Positions 1 through 8,160 of a stretch of 10,141 nt of DNA are shown here, one piece after another. The DNA comes from Hamiltosporidium magnivora. Its lineage: Eukaryota; Microsporidia; Dubosqiidae. How positions within the stretch are numbered: the first letter of the stretch is position 1; every line of letters begins with the position of its first letter. The stretch covers positions 1 to 10,141 of the forward strand of contig PITI01000630.1 of assembly GCA_004325065.1 (NCBI GenBank), in the 5' to 3' direction. The notes beneath the pieces were generated by a model. It made no database searches, was not told the origin of the DNA, and saw only the letters and a list, made by a program, of their open reading frames with translations. Made by a program: the position numbers and the translations under genes.

Positions 1-2160
1 AGTGCTGAATAGTGTATACCCCCGTTAAAAACCTTCTGTTGGGTAATTAATGTGTACAATTTGTATTAAAATCATTGCTGCTATTATGTTAGGATATAAC
101 CCACACTGGATAATTACGCCAATCCCCTATAATGTAGAGTTACATCTGGTTTAAAAGAAACAAATAAAAAACATTCATTTTTTCATCTTCTAGTCTGAAA
201 GGTAAAAGAGTAACAGAACAAGTAAGAAATAGGTAATCAATAGCGAGAATTATAAAATCGTACAAAATGGTTAAGAAAAATTTACCGCATTTATATGTCT
301 TCTATTGGTTTTATAAAATCGTAAACAGGTAAGAAAGTATTGCTCTTAGAATTTGGGATTTGTGATTAGTGCTTAGGTCGTTAATTTAACTCAATCACCT
401 TTATTTAGTCTGAATATATGAATTTGCCTTTAAATAAAAATAACAAACATTGGATTATAGCAGACTAATCAAATTTAAATAGTTACATTGATAAATTTAT
501 CATTATGTTGTATAATTCAAAACTAAAAATAATAAAATAGAACAAAATAAGAGAAAAATGTAATATTGTTATTTTTTTAATGTAATTTTGCCTATTATTT
601 CTTGATTTTTTACACTATTCGTTAATTTGATTTTTGGCTAATTTATAATAATATCAGCACTGAGTTGATTGTAGGTTAAAAATTCTTTGGAGCTTCTTGT
701 TATACTAATTCGGCGATGCTTTTTAAAATAGTAATATCAACAAATTTTTTCTTAATAAAGATTCAAATAATGGATTTCTTAGATTGATATTTTTTTTAAA
801 CTATTGTCATATATAAGCGTATTTTTTTTCTTTTTATGTATTTCGATAAAAACAAAGAATCTTGGCTGATAAATTCAGTACTCATGTTTTTGCCTTAGGC
901 GATCTCCTTTTCATTAACTATTCCTTGGGATTTAATGCTTAAGTAGTCGTATAATTTATTGCTACTAAATTGATCAAGATACTCGAGAATACTTCTTTTA
1001 GCAAATTATAAATTTGTATAGATTAGTAATATTCTCTTTTTACGCAATGTTTGTGTTATAATTTTGAGCGAATCTTGGTTTTCTCATAATTTTCTGCTTA
1101 AATAAATTATCTGCAGGTTTTCGCAGAGATTATAATGGATAGTTTATCGAATTCTTACAAGAAATTGATTCTACCCCTTATTATGGTTTTTTTTGCTGAT
1201 TCTTCTTTTTTAATGTTGTTATACATCAGAAGTATAAACTTAGTGCATGTGGGACTTTTATATTCGCTATATGCATATTATTTGGCGTTCTTTAGACGTT
1301 TTCATTGAATTTGTGCGATCTGTATGCTAACTTTGACTTTTTGTTTTGACACATATATGCTTCAAACAGTTTGTTAGCGCCTAAATATAGCACTGTATTT
1401 ATATCGGTCTGTATAATATGTAAAGCACAATGAGACACTGGTCACACATACCAAATCTTAGCTTACAAGTAACTAAAATTATTCTCTAAAGTTTTTTTGT
1501 ATTTAAATGAGAGTATATAACATTGTAATGTGGGAAATTTTCGTTATAAACTGTAATGTTTTTAAATTATAAAGGAAAGCACAAAGAAAAGAGTTAAACT
1601 GTATAAAAAAAACAATTTTTATATAAGCGACAGTGGAAACAATCTAGAATCAAAATGTATAATGGAAATGTACATTTAGTTTATTGCATAACTATTAGGT
1701 ATTAATTCAGATGTTCATATGCTTCGCTCATAAACTTTCATAACTTTTTTTGTCTTTTTGCGTTTTTGTAGGTTGGATAATTATTTTTCTTTTTCTTAAA
1801 ATTTTTCTAACTCAAAAGTACAAATCATTTTATATATGGAGTATTGTGTCAAAGTAAGAATCTTTTCCGATATATTGTTTTTGCGAATTAAGCACTTTTA
1901 TTTTCATTTTGGTCCGGAATTATTTCCCTATTAGGGAATGTTTCTTAAAAGTAAAGGTGGAGAAAGGATAAGACCATTTAAAACTTTTTTCTTTTCAATG
2001 AGTATACAAGATTAATATATGAAATCATTATTTAGATTTTTGGCTGGAATAAAACCAGACTATATTTTGTTTATCTATGGAATTTGTATCAGAATGAAGT
2101 CTACGAAATTTCGAAACTTTTATGCGAATTTATTCTGTAGTTTTTTATGTAAATAGTTGG
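1..2160. other. AT-rich region without recognisable genes
   Basis: I see no credible gene in this stretch. All six frames are broken by frequent stops, as expected at this base composition, and no translated segment resembled a family I know. It is rich in homopolymer runs of T and A. Small structures seen are a short palindrome at 1924-1938 and a 12-base direct repeat (251-262 and 312-323). No tRNA-like cloverleaf, CRISPR-like array or promoter could be supported. It could be old, fully eroded transposon sequence or plain intergenic DNA. Confidence 0.6.
1924..1938. repeat. Short perfect palindrome
   Basis: Two 7-base arms (TTCCCTA and TAGGGAA) are separated by one base. A one-base loop cannot form a normal RNA hairpin, so a transcript terminator is unlikely. 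It could be a chance palindrome or the remnant of a binding site. No gene is next to it to suggest a role. Confidence 0.5.
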
Positions 2161-2580
2161 CAGATCGCAGCTAAACGTGTAAGAAATCGCCGTTAGAAAG
2201 CAAAGGAACTTAGGCTTTCACAATCGAGTTGGAAAACTTAGTACCTGAGAGATATAAAAAAACCCGTTTACAGCCGGGAAAGCTACAATTTAGAATATAT
2301 TGTTGGTATGACATTGCCTAGCTAATTTGATCCATGTAAGTCACCGAGATATATCTTGGCAAAGAGTTCACTAGATCTGGTAGTGTAGAGTAATTCGAGA
2401 GGCTGTATAGTCACGGGAGGTCCGGGGATAAGATTCAGCACTCTCACGCTCTCTGCTACGAACATTAGCGAACACCAGGCAACAGTCTCATTTATTAAAT
2501 AGGTGCTACATATCTTCTAGACGAAAGGCTCTGAGGTTAAGGTATCGTAGGGGATATTTATGGAGTGTTGCAGGGCAATA
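2161..2580. other. G+C-rich island of unknown origin
   Basis: By hand count the 60-base lines here are about 37-57% G+C (57% at 2401-2460), whereas the line at 2641-2700 is 13%. The island stops just before the inverted repeat that starts at 2587. On the minus strand there is a frame open for about 65 codons across roughly 2325-2520, but it matches nothing I recognise and could be a by-product of the higher G+C. It contains a 16-base near-palindrome at 2344-2359 and a short CCCG/CGGG stem near 2264-2279. Candidates are a structured RNA, an eroded host gene or a foreign repeat. I cannot choose between them. Confidence 0.6.
2344..2359. repeat. 16-base near-palindrome in the G+C island
   Basis: The sequence CCGAGATATATCTTGG reads as its own reverse complement apart from one pair that would be a G-T wobble in RNA. 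It lies inside the G+C-rich island. It has no loop, so it suits a dimeric protein-binding site better than an RNA hairpin, but chance is possible. Confidence 0.4.
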
Positions 2581-2586
2581 GTAGTA

Positions 2587-2660
2587 AAACCTAGAACTGC
2601 GTTAATGCCATAAAAAAATTAACTTTTGCCACTGTTTATAAATGATGTAATATTTTTTTA
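2587..2660 (+). repeat. Left inverted repeat (candidate transposon TIR)
   Basis: The 30 bases at 2587-2616 match the reverse complement of 10089-10118 with a single C/T difference (shared core CTAGAACTGCGTTAATG). A second, less perfect block follows inward, sharing TTGCCACT and GATGT at about 2626-2648 against 10055-10078. Similarity fades in A/T runs near 2660. The outward sequence (GGGCAATAGTAGTAAAACC here, GGGTAGCAGTCATTTATG then TTAAACC on the other side) may be related but is weaker. Opposite orientation at both ends of an interval carrying a transposase relic suggests terminal inverted repeats. Two copies of a small repeat in opposite orientation is the alternative. Confidence 0.75.
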
Positions 2661-2715
2661 ATAAATACTTTGAAATATTGTTTAATAAAATTCTGGATTA
2701 ACAAGTTTTTCATTT

Positions 2716-2843
2716 TTAAATATTTCTTTTCAAAATTTCAAACACTTCTATCTCTTCCTCGAAGTCCGACTCTTCGTTGATATTTATCATCGTTTCCTTG
2801 ACCTTGGTTACGCCCCCTAAAATAAAGAGTAAAGTATTTTTTT
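2716..2843 (-). other. Acidic open segment downstream of the pol stop
   Basis: Beyond the pol stop a different minus-strand frame is open for about 38 codons and ends with TAA at 2716-2718. It begins with a hydrophobic stretch, then GGVTKVKE, then a run rich in Glu and Asp (ESDFEEEIEVFE). R2-like Pols carry a VTK-type motif after the endonuclease core, and the main copy has its own version (IITKYN) further upstream. This could be the tail of a second copy, part of the trailer, or chance. It is too short to decide. Confidence 0.2.
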
Positions 2844-2963
2844 TATCTTCCGTTCAAACATCATCTTCCTCGTTTTAATTACTTTAAAAGAGGTGTTAGT
2901 TGTTTATGCATCTCCGCTCTTTGTATAAAACCTTATGACGCTCTCGCTTTAGCTCTTTTTGGC

Positions 2964-3383
2964 TTTTGGGACAGACCCAAGTCTTCTTCGTCGATCATAA
3001 AAAATAGTTTCAACCGTCTTCTTAAGTACTATGAAATGTATATATGCCACTACATTTCTGGGTATTTGTAGTCTTTTAATATATGTATTATTGTATTTTG
3101 TTATAATATCGTCAAGCGTTATCACATATGTAATTATCCCTATAATACATTTATAAATTAGACCTAAAACCTTTGCTAATAAGTAATACTTCCTGAGCTC
3201 TTCTGTTTAAACCGTTCGAAGAGTGTCTTAAGGTGTGATTCCGACTTCAATAAATGGTATCCTATACTTCTTTTTATCATAAAGAAATATATCGGGTCTA
3301 TTACACCGAATTTTAACATCTGTTCTTATCCTGGTGTCTACTCTTATCTCCGCATACTCATTTTCAAGAAATTCTTAGATCGA
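2964..3383 (-). other. Restriction-like endonuclease domain of the Pol relic
   Basis: This segment reads in the main pol frame. It holds RVDTRIRTDVKI, then NRPDIFLYDKK and FIEVGIT. The Asp of RPD (3291-3293) and the Glu of IEVG (3246-3248) are separated by 14 residues, the PD-X12-14-E spacing of R2-type PD-(D/E)XK endonucleases. Both acidic residues survive. Downstream peptide still resembles the family (LGLIYKC, ITYVITLDD, LKKTVETI) and ends at the stop at 2949. Two in-frame TAA codons follow EVGIT. Confidence 0.85.
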
Positions 3384-3583
3384 GTGGTTTCTAATTCGTT
3401 TTTAAGACTTAAAATTATATTTATTAAGCCGAAGTAAATGTATACATCATACCACCTCATCATTTCGTCTAGTATTTCGTGACCAAGCATTTTTTCAAAT
3501 CTCGCTGCTAAGTGATTTATTGTTTTATAGACTGGATGCGGTGTTAGACATAATTTCTGCGCATCAGAATACATTTCTATCAT
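3383..3583 (-). other. Zinc-knuckle region of the Pol relic, shifted frame
   Basis: Between RT and endonuclease the peptide switches frame for about 65 residues and then returns to the main frame. It includes KLCLTPHP and KTINHLAARFEKMLGHE. In relatives as I recall them, this position has a CxxC pair and a further Cys before EKML, then a His in an RHNE-type motif. Here only one Cys remains (CLTP), the later Cys is Phe (ARFEKML) and the His is replaced (RWYD). Zinc binding would be lost. The region continues upstream in the main frame with AVFCYIHDRN (about 3580-3610) and LYNARNNERV (about 3660-3690). Confidence 0.7.
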
Positions 3584-4399
3584 GAATATAGCAGAAAACT
3601 GCTGTATCGCGTGGTCTTACACTTTCTTTCTTTGCCCACCTTGAGGTGTCATTTACAATTACCCGCTCATTATTTCTAGCATTATATAACTTTGAATGGA
3701 GTTTTTGGTTTGATTTCGTTATATAGGTTATCTAGTTGTAAATCCTCTAATTCCTTCTTTGTAATTTTTTATTCTAATCCGTATTTTATTTTTAAAAAAT
3801 TTTAATTTGTGAAAAGTGGAGTTCATTATTATTCTAAACCTTTAGGATTGTTGCTCTTGTAGTCGATGTATCTTTATGTGTTTTTATAGACAATCTAAGA
3901 GTGGCAAAAGCGTATATTAGCTTTGGAACTCGACGCTATTTAAACCTTTTCTCAGGTTCTTTACGTAAATTCATAAGACGTATTTTACACCTCAGGCTAG
4001 ATATAAATTGTTCTTTACTAACACTGCACGCAGCGCATCATCTAACTTAGAGAACTAAGTCGGTTCCAGTCTATGCAATCCCATGTGATGGTTTAGTAAA
4101 AAATAGCAGGTTTATTGATGGTTTAAAATAAATTTTTTGCATCCATGCTTATGCAAGAGAGTCTTTCTACTCATGCTATAAGTTTAGTCTGTAATTTCTT
4201 AAACGACTGACTGATTGAAATTACTCTGCTATCTTCTATTATTCCAGTGTATTTATAACAACCTTTTCCTTCAAGAAGAGTACAGTATCTTTACAACATA
4301 GATCAGTCACGGCTGACATATCTTTATTTATTTCCCATCCTATATTATTCATAAATTTCTTAACCTCTCCGCCATTTATTCCAGTGTTTTGTCAATCTT

Positions 4400-4850
4400 T
4401 TGCAAGGAGCTTAAGATCATCAATAAAAAAAAGATGATTAGTCGCGTGAGATTCCAAATCTTTTATTATTGTACCCTTTGTATTTCTCATTAAGCTTTCG
4501 GTCAATAGAGCCATACACAATACCAACCACAATGATGAGAAACTATCATCCTGCAAAATTTCTCAGATTTTCTTGTTCATGATTTTTTAAAATCCAACTG
4601 AAATATAATTTTCTATTTTGATATTTTTCTTTAATGAATTTCAGACCCCAAGCAGGAAAATCAGAGTGTTCAATGCATGAAGTAAAATAAGCATGATCTA
4701 ATGAATAATAAACTTTTGGGACATCAATCCATGTTGCCTTAAGCTTGCTTCTGTACTATTTATTAATAGGAACATTCATATGTGCCTGTTCTTTTGCTCC
4801 TTGCACCCCTCTAACCTTTCCAAACTGATTATCTAAAAAAACTCTCGTCT
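4400..4850 (-). other. Reverse transcriptase core of the Pol relic
   Basis: Going down the minus strand, the order is NQFGKVRGVQGAKEQ (about 4795-4840), LKATWIDVPKVYYSLDH (4695-4745), ILQDDSFSSLWLVLC (4517-4560) and HLFFIDDLKLLAKD (4395-4440). These fit RT motif A (Asp at 4723-4725), the GxxQGDxxS-type motif with its second Gly replaced, and motif C (Asp pair at 4416-4421). The first two blocks are in one frame and the last two in another, so an indel lies near 4570-4700. A TAG at 4756-4758 and a stop just after LLAKD interrupt it. Confidence 0.88.
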
Positions 4851-5261
4851 TTCCACCCAAGTTGTTAAAATTTGAAATAGGTTTTGTTGTCAGTTTGTAC
4901 AAGTTTAGAATCGAGTATTCGTTCGTTGATTATCTTAATTTTTTGTTTAGCTCTAAGTATCGGAACATTAATTTTCCATCCTACTAGTCGGCTTGAGTTG
5001 TACTTTCTAAACATATAACTTTTACAATATTGTAAAGATATTTATGAAAATTCATAATTTTCTCGTGTTAAATGTTTTTCATACTGTCAATTCAAGCGGC
5101 TTTCAATTTAAGCAACCAATTGATGATATCTATAAACTTTTCGAGCGAAAGAAACTGGATATAAGAACTATCGTCACCAAAAACATTATATATTCAATAT
5201 TCGTAACTACACTATCATTTTGTCTAACATTGTAGACCAAAATTCTAAAATTTCGTTACGA

Positions 5262-5525
5262 TTAATTGCATGCATTGATTAAACGCGCTCGTACACCAGC
5301 TATTTTATTGGTCTCGGTATAATCGAACATAAGATTCTCCTTTCGAGATCTCATACTCTCATACATCGTAATTTTTTTCTCGTAAACATTCAAGGACATA
5401 TTCTTCTTAACTAAAGCCTCAGAAAGATCATTTGTTTTGCTTAAGTCAAAATGTAACTCTCGCATAATTTTTCCGATACTTTTTGTTTGGAAAGAAGAGA
5501 GTTTTTTCTGCCTATAAACCTTCAT
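5262..5525 (-). other. Longest uninterrupted N-terminal piece of the Pol relic
   Basis: An 87-codon open piece in the main pol frame. It is strongly charged with Lys, Glu and Asp in helical patterns (SIGKIMRELHFDLSKTNDL, NVYEKKITMYESMRSRKEN). It lies between TVTDATRIIEA upstream and the RT downstream, where R2-like Pols of this group have a long charged segment. Its ATG at 5523-5525 is probably internal, not a real start, because the same frame continues upstream with family-like peptide. The opposite strand has an open stretch nearby with no family resemblance. Confidence 0.7.
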
Positions 5526-6269
5526 AAGAAGAACTTTTAAAATTACTGACTCGGAGATTTAACTTTCTATGTTCTCCTTCCTAGCGGATCTAGGTTTAGT
5601 CTTACTTTTCTTTTCGTCCTGGCATACCAGAGATGCCTCAATGATACGAGTTGCATCAGTAACAGTCTTGAGTAAATAATATTTAGAATATGAACCTATG
5701 ATGTGATCAATTGTTAAAACACCATACTATCAACTAATTCACTTAATTATTTCTAGTTCAGACCACTAATTTTCTGATTTCTTTCTCCGAGAGTTCCCTA
5801 ATTTTACACGAGAACTTCTTTCTCGGGTTAATATAAAGTGTAGTGTCAGTTAAGAAAATGGCTCGGTGGGAAAAATGGCATATCTACGTCGCTCTTTATT
5901 CTCGTCTTGCATAATTTTCCTTTCTGCTTCATTTTGTTCTATTTTTTATAAAACATCGATATCTAATATGCAGCCGAATTTCTCATTAGTACCTCAGAGT
6001 TGCAGGCCAGCCATGTCTGGGCATTCTCTCAAACCTCTTTTGCACAGCTAGAATAACAGATCTAGGCTATTCCTGCTCTACGACTGTGAAGAGTCAGGCA
6101 TTGAATGCAATACAATTACTAACTTTCTTATTGGAATAGCAGGTGCTTTTAGGTTTTTCCTGGTGTCGGCTGATCTAAAAGCAGAAGAATCAGAGACAGG
6201 AACACTGGGTATGAACTAGAACGAATAGACAGAGAGCCTGACAATTATTGCTTGATTGTTACTATACAT

Positions 6270-6502
6270 TGTTATAGATGGTTGCTTTGTTGGAAGCTTT
6301 TCGAAAAATTTACTAAATCTGTATTAATAGATCATTCTTCTCAAAATAGTTTCCGACTTGTTCACAGCTTGCTTTTTAATTTTTCCTATTTTAGCTGTTT
6401 GCTTTTTTTCTTTTTACCCATTCATTTTTTTTTTAAAAAACAAACCACAATAAATATTTTTTTTATTCTATTTGAATATTTTAACAAAAAAACCTACCAT
6501 TT
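6270..6502 (-). other. Presumed 5' leader of the retroelement
   Basis: Upstream of the candidate pol start the minus strand is A/T-rich and I could not read any family-like peptide in it. The pol frame stays open to a stop at 6324-6326. The plus strand has a low-complexity open stretch at 6252-6539, rich in Phe, Leu and Ile encoded by T runs, which I regard as non-coding. The element boundary is not visible. Confidence 0.35.
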
Positions 6503-6558
6503 AAGAGAGGTGATTGACCAATTTGCCGTTCGACGCTAAATTGGACATTGTCCTCTTT
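6503..6558. repeat. Long imperfect hairpin
   Basis: The inner arms CCAATTT (6518-6524) and AAATTGG (6538-6544) pair perfectly around a 13-base loop that is unusually G+C-rich for the region. The stem continues outward with mismatches to GAGAGG (6505-6510) against CCTCTT (6552-6557). Roughly 15 of 20 positions can pair. It lies about 240 bases upstream of the candidate pol start, so it could be a 5' leader structure or the end of another repeat. Confidence 0.5.
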
Positions 6559-6559
6559 G

Positions 6560-7210
6560 ACTTTTCAAAATTTTTGAACTATAAAGTACTCAAGGCAGAT
6601 ACTATAACTTGGATCTGATATTCTAAAAACATATTTTTTTTGTCTGGTTTAAATCTTCTCATTTCATATATAAAATTTTAAAATATTACTATATTGTTTT
6701 ACTTTTCAATATACAGTTTTATACATAGCTACGCGCAGTAAATTATTTATCGAATAGAACACTTAAATAAGTTTTTCTTGTAATCTTGGTTATAAGTAAA
6801 TGTATTGGCTTTTGCAATTACGTAATAAAATAAAGCGCTTTTGTTCTGTATGAAATACTAAACTTATAAAAAATTACTAAAACTTTTTTTTAATAGATTC
6901 TTTACGTAATAGTTGAAAATGTTTTTTATAAAAAAAAATATTAAAGTTGTAGAAACTTGAGAAAGAATATTTATTTATGTTCAATTTAAATAATAACCAA
7001 AATCAATTGGCAAATTGATAAATTTTTGAAATAAAATCAATACGATAATTTCTAGATTTCCAGCCATATAACTACTGCCCCAATTTCTTGAGTCACAATA
7101 ACATAGTGACAAAAATTTACTAATTAGTCTGATGTCATTGTCGCTTATAATATCCTGAGCTTTAACAGTTGAAATATTGCCTTTGGTTCTTTTTTATTAA
7201 AACTCAGTAG
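6560..7210. other. AT-rich region without recognisable genes
   Basis: I recognise nothing coding here on either strand. If the nested model is right, it is the internal 5' side of the DNA transposon, upstream of its transposase. A TAG at 7208-7210 closes the transposase frame immediately upstream of 7211, and no in-frame ATG with a family-like peptide was seen before it. Confidence 0.5.
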
Positions 7211-7627
7211 TTATTTTTTTTAGTAAATAAAATACAAAAACCGAAGTTAACGGATATAAGTAATCTGAAGTTTCGTTTCGAGGAACAACTAGACGAAGTG
7301 GGCCTATCGAATACTCAAAACAAACGAATTATAACAAAACAGCAACACATAAAGTCAATAGGAAAGGTTAAAACATCTAAAAAAATAAATAGAAAAAAAT
7401 CTGAAAATTATCAGAGTTACATAGTTTAAATGTGATAACTTTTGGAAGTTGGAAAAACTGATACTAAATGTTCATTAAAAGAAATTAAATTTTATGCACA
7501 TCAGAAGAGTATATTTTAGATTTATCATAATGCAAGTGTTGCACTTTGGCAAAAAGTCGCCCAGTATAAAAAAGAGATAAATTCAAAGTTAAAACATCAC
7601 TAGAAAAATGATAGCAATATATCGTAA

Positions 7628-8160
7628 TTGTGTGGGCTTTGTGAAAAAAACGCAATGGTCCGAAGAAAGGGTTGGCATTCGACCGATATTGAGACAAGCA
7701 TAAACTCAAGATGTCGATTCGATTTAATCGACATGCTTTTACAAACATTTGATCAATATAGATTTATACTTGTATACCAAGATCATGTTACTAAAATTAT
7801 TCGACCCGATTCTTTAAAAAAAACGTGCAGTAGAGGTAGCCTATATAATTTTGGATTTCTTAACCATTTCAGATGCATCTTCTTTTTTGCAAAGTGATTA
7901 TGAACGAGAATTTGCTATAATGCTATTGAAAAACTATATAGAGTATAGCCCGGATTAAAGAAGGTACATATAAATTTCATTCACTTCAAATCCGGGGCTT
8001 CGTTGAAAGTGCAATTCAATATGTCGAAAATATGCTTTTTACTTAGCTGGAAGACAATAACAGCAAAATATGGTCAGAAGGATTACGTTTTATTCTAATT
8101 ATTAAAGACATATCTCATCATAGTTGCAAAAACTGTACTGCATGCAGCTATGTTTACAAA
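7628..8160 (+). other. Zinc C-C pair and DDE catalytic core of the transposase relic
   Basis: The C-x2-C of LCGLCEKN starts this segment. The first catalytic Asp is the first one in FDLIDM (7721-7723), the second is in QSDYERE (7896-7898), and the Glu is in GFVES (8005-8007). About 35 residues separate the second Asp from the Glu once the frame change is allowed for, as in D,D-35-E integrases. All three acidic residues survive although the frame shifts twice between them. YENML-like peptide (VENMLFT), LEDNNSKIWSEGLRF and the following helix also fit the family. Confidence 0.85.
7947..7999 (+). repeat. Inverted repeat inside the transposase relic
   Basis: AGCCCGGATT (7947-7956) and AATCCGGGGCT (7989-7999) can pair with one bulged G around a loop of about 32 bases. 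It lies between the second Asp and the Glu of the catalytic core, where the frame also changes. It is probably chance within coding sequence, or a mark of a small rearrangement. Confidence 0.35.

Larger units (their letters stand above)
2949..6269 (-). pseudogene. R2-like retrotransposon Pol (RT + restriction-like endonuclease), broken
   Basis: An intact Pol of this type nicks DNA with its C-terminal endonuclease and reverse-transcribes the element RNA at the nick. Most recognisable parts lie in one minus-strand frame, from an in-frame ATG at 6267-6269 to TAA at 2949-2951, about 1,107 codons, a usual length for R2-like Pol. Order along the protein: N-terminal segments (6045-6260, with CPDMAGLQL and GTNEKFGC); TVTDATRIIEASLVCQDEKK near 5630-5665; a charged helical segment (5262-5525); RT (about 4300-4850) with WIDV and FIDD; a linker with AKNLF, KLDDA and VKNNL (3850-4180); a damaged zinc knuckle (3383-3583); and the endonuclease (3205-3383). 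Stops occur throughout (for example 6216, 4756, 3231), and the recognisable peptide moves through all three frames, implying at least six indels. The start is a guess: the frame stays open upstream to 6324. Family identity is from recognised motifs, not a search. Confidence 0.88.
2700..6560 (-). mobile_element. Decayed R2-like non-LTR retrotransposon
   Basis: The interval covers the Pol relic (2949-6269), a presumed 3' trailer of about 250 bases at the low-coordinate side and a presumed 5' leader up to the hairpin near 6503-6558. Both outer limits are estimates. The class follows from one long reading frame with reverse transcriptase in the middle and a restriction-like endonuclease at the C terminus, the layout of R2/NeSL/CRE-type elements that copy themselves by target-primed reverse transcription. 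No LTRs were seen. No clear poly(A) tail or target-site duplication could be fixed, because both ends lie in A/T-rich sequence. The element is dead: its Pol has many stops and several frameshifts. Confidence 0.75.

Noticed and set aside
251..323. Direct repeat of TATAAAATCGTA at 251-262 and 312-323.
   Set aside because: Only 12 bases, two copies, A/T-rich; too weak to call an array, attachment site or target-site duplication.
796..1005. Protein-like minus-strand frame of about 70 codons with one internal stop (AKRSILEYLDQFSSNK...).
   Set aside because: Runs of this length without stops are expected by chance in several kilobases of six frames, and it matches no family I recognise.
2401..2580. 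Possible rRNA fragment, prompted by G+C content and a stretch ending GAGGTTAAGGTATCG that loosely recalls a conserved LSU segment.
   Set aside because: The following bases do not continue the conserved LSU sequence, and no other rRNA landmark is present.
5044..5235. Plus-strand open frame of 63 codons.
   Set aside because: It is antisense to the pol relic between its charged N-terminal part and RT, and has no family resemblance.
5866..6051. Plus-strand open frame of 61 codons with a hydrophobic start resembling a signal peptide.
   Set aside because: The opposite strand reads as pol in the main frame (CPDMAGLQL, GTNEKFGC, KIEQNEAERK), so this is an antisense shadow.
6252..6539. Plus-strand open frame of 95 codons, rich in Phe and Leu, resembling a membrane protein.
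   Set aside because: The composition comes from long T runs, the peptide is low complexity, and it lies opposite the pol start and leader.
7485..7748. Minus-strand open frame of 87 codons.
   Set aside because: It is antisense to the transposase relic, whose plus-strand peptide matches a family in order and spacing.
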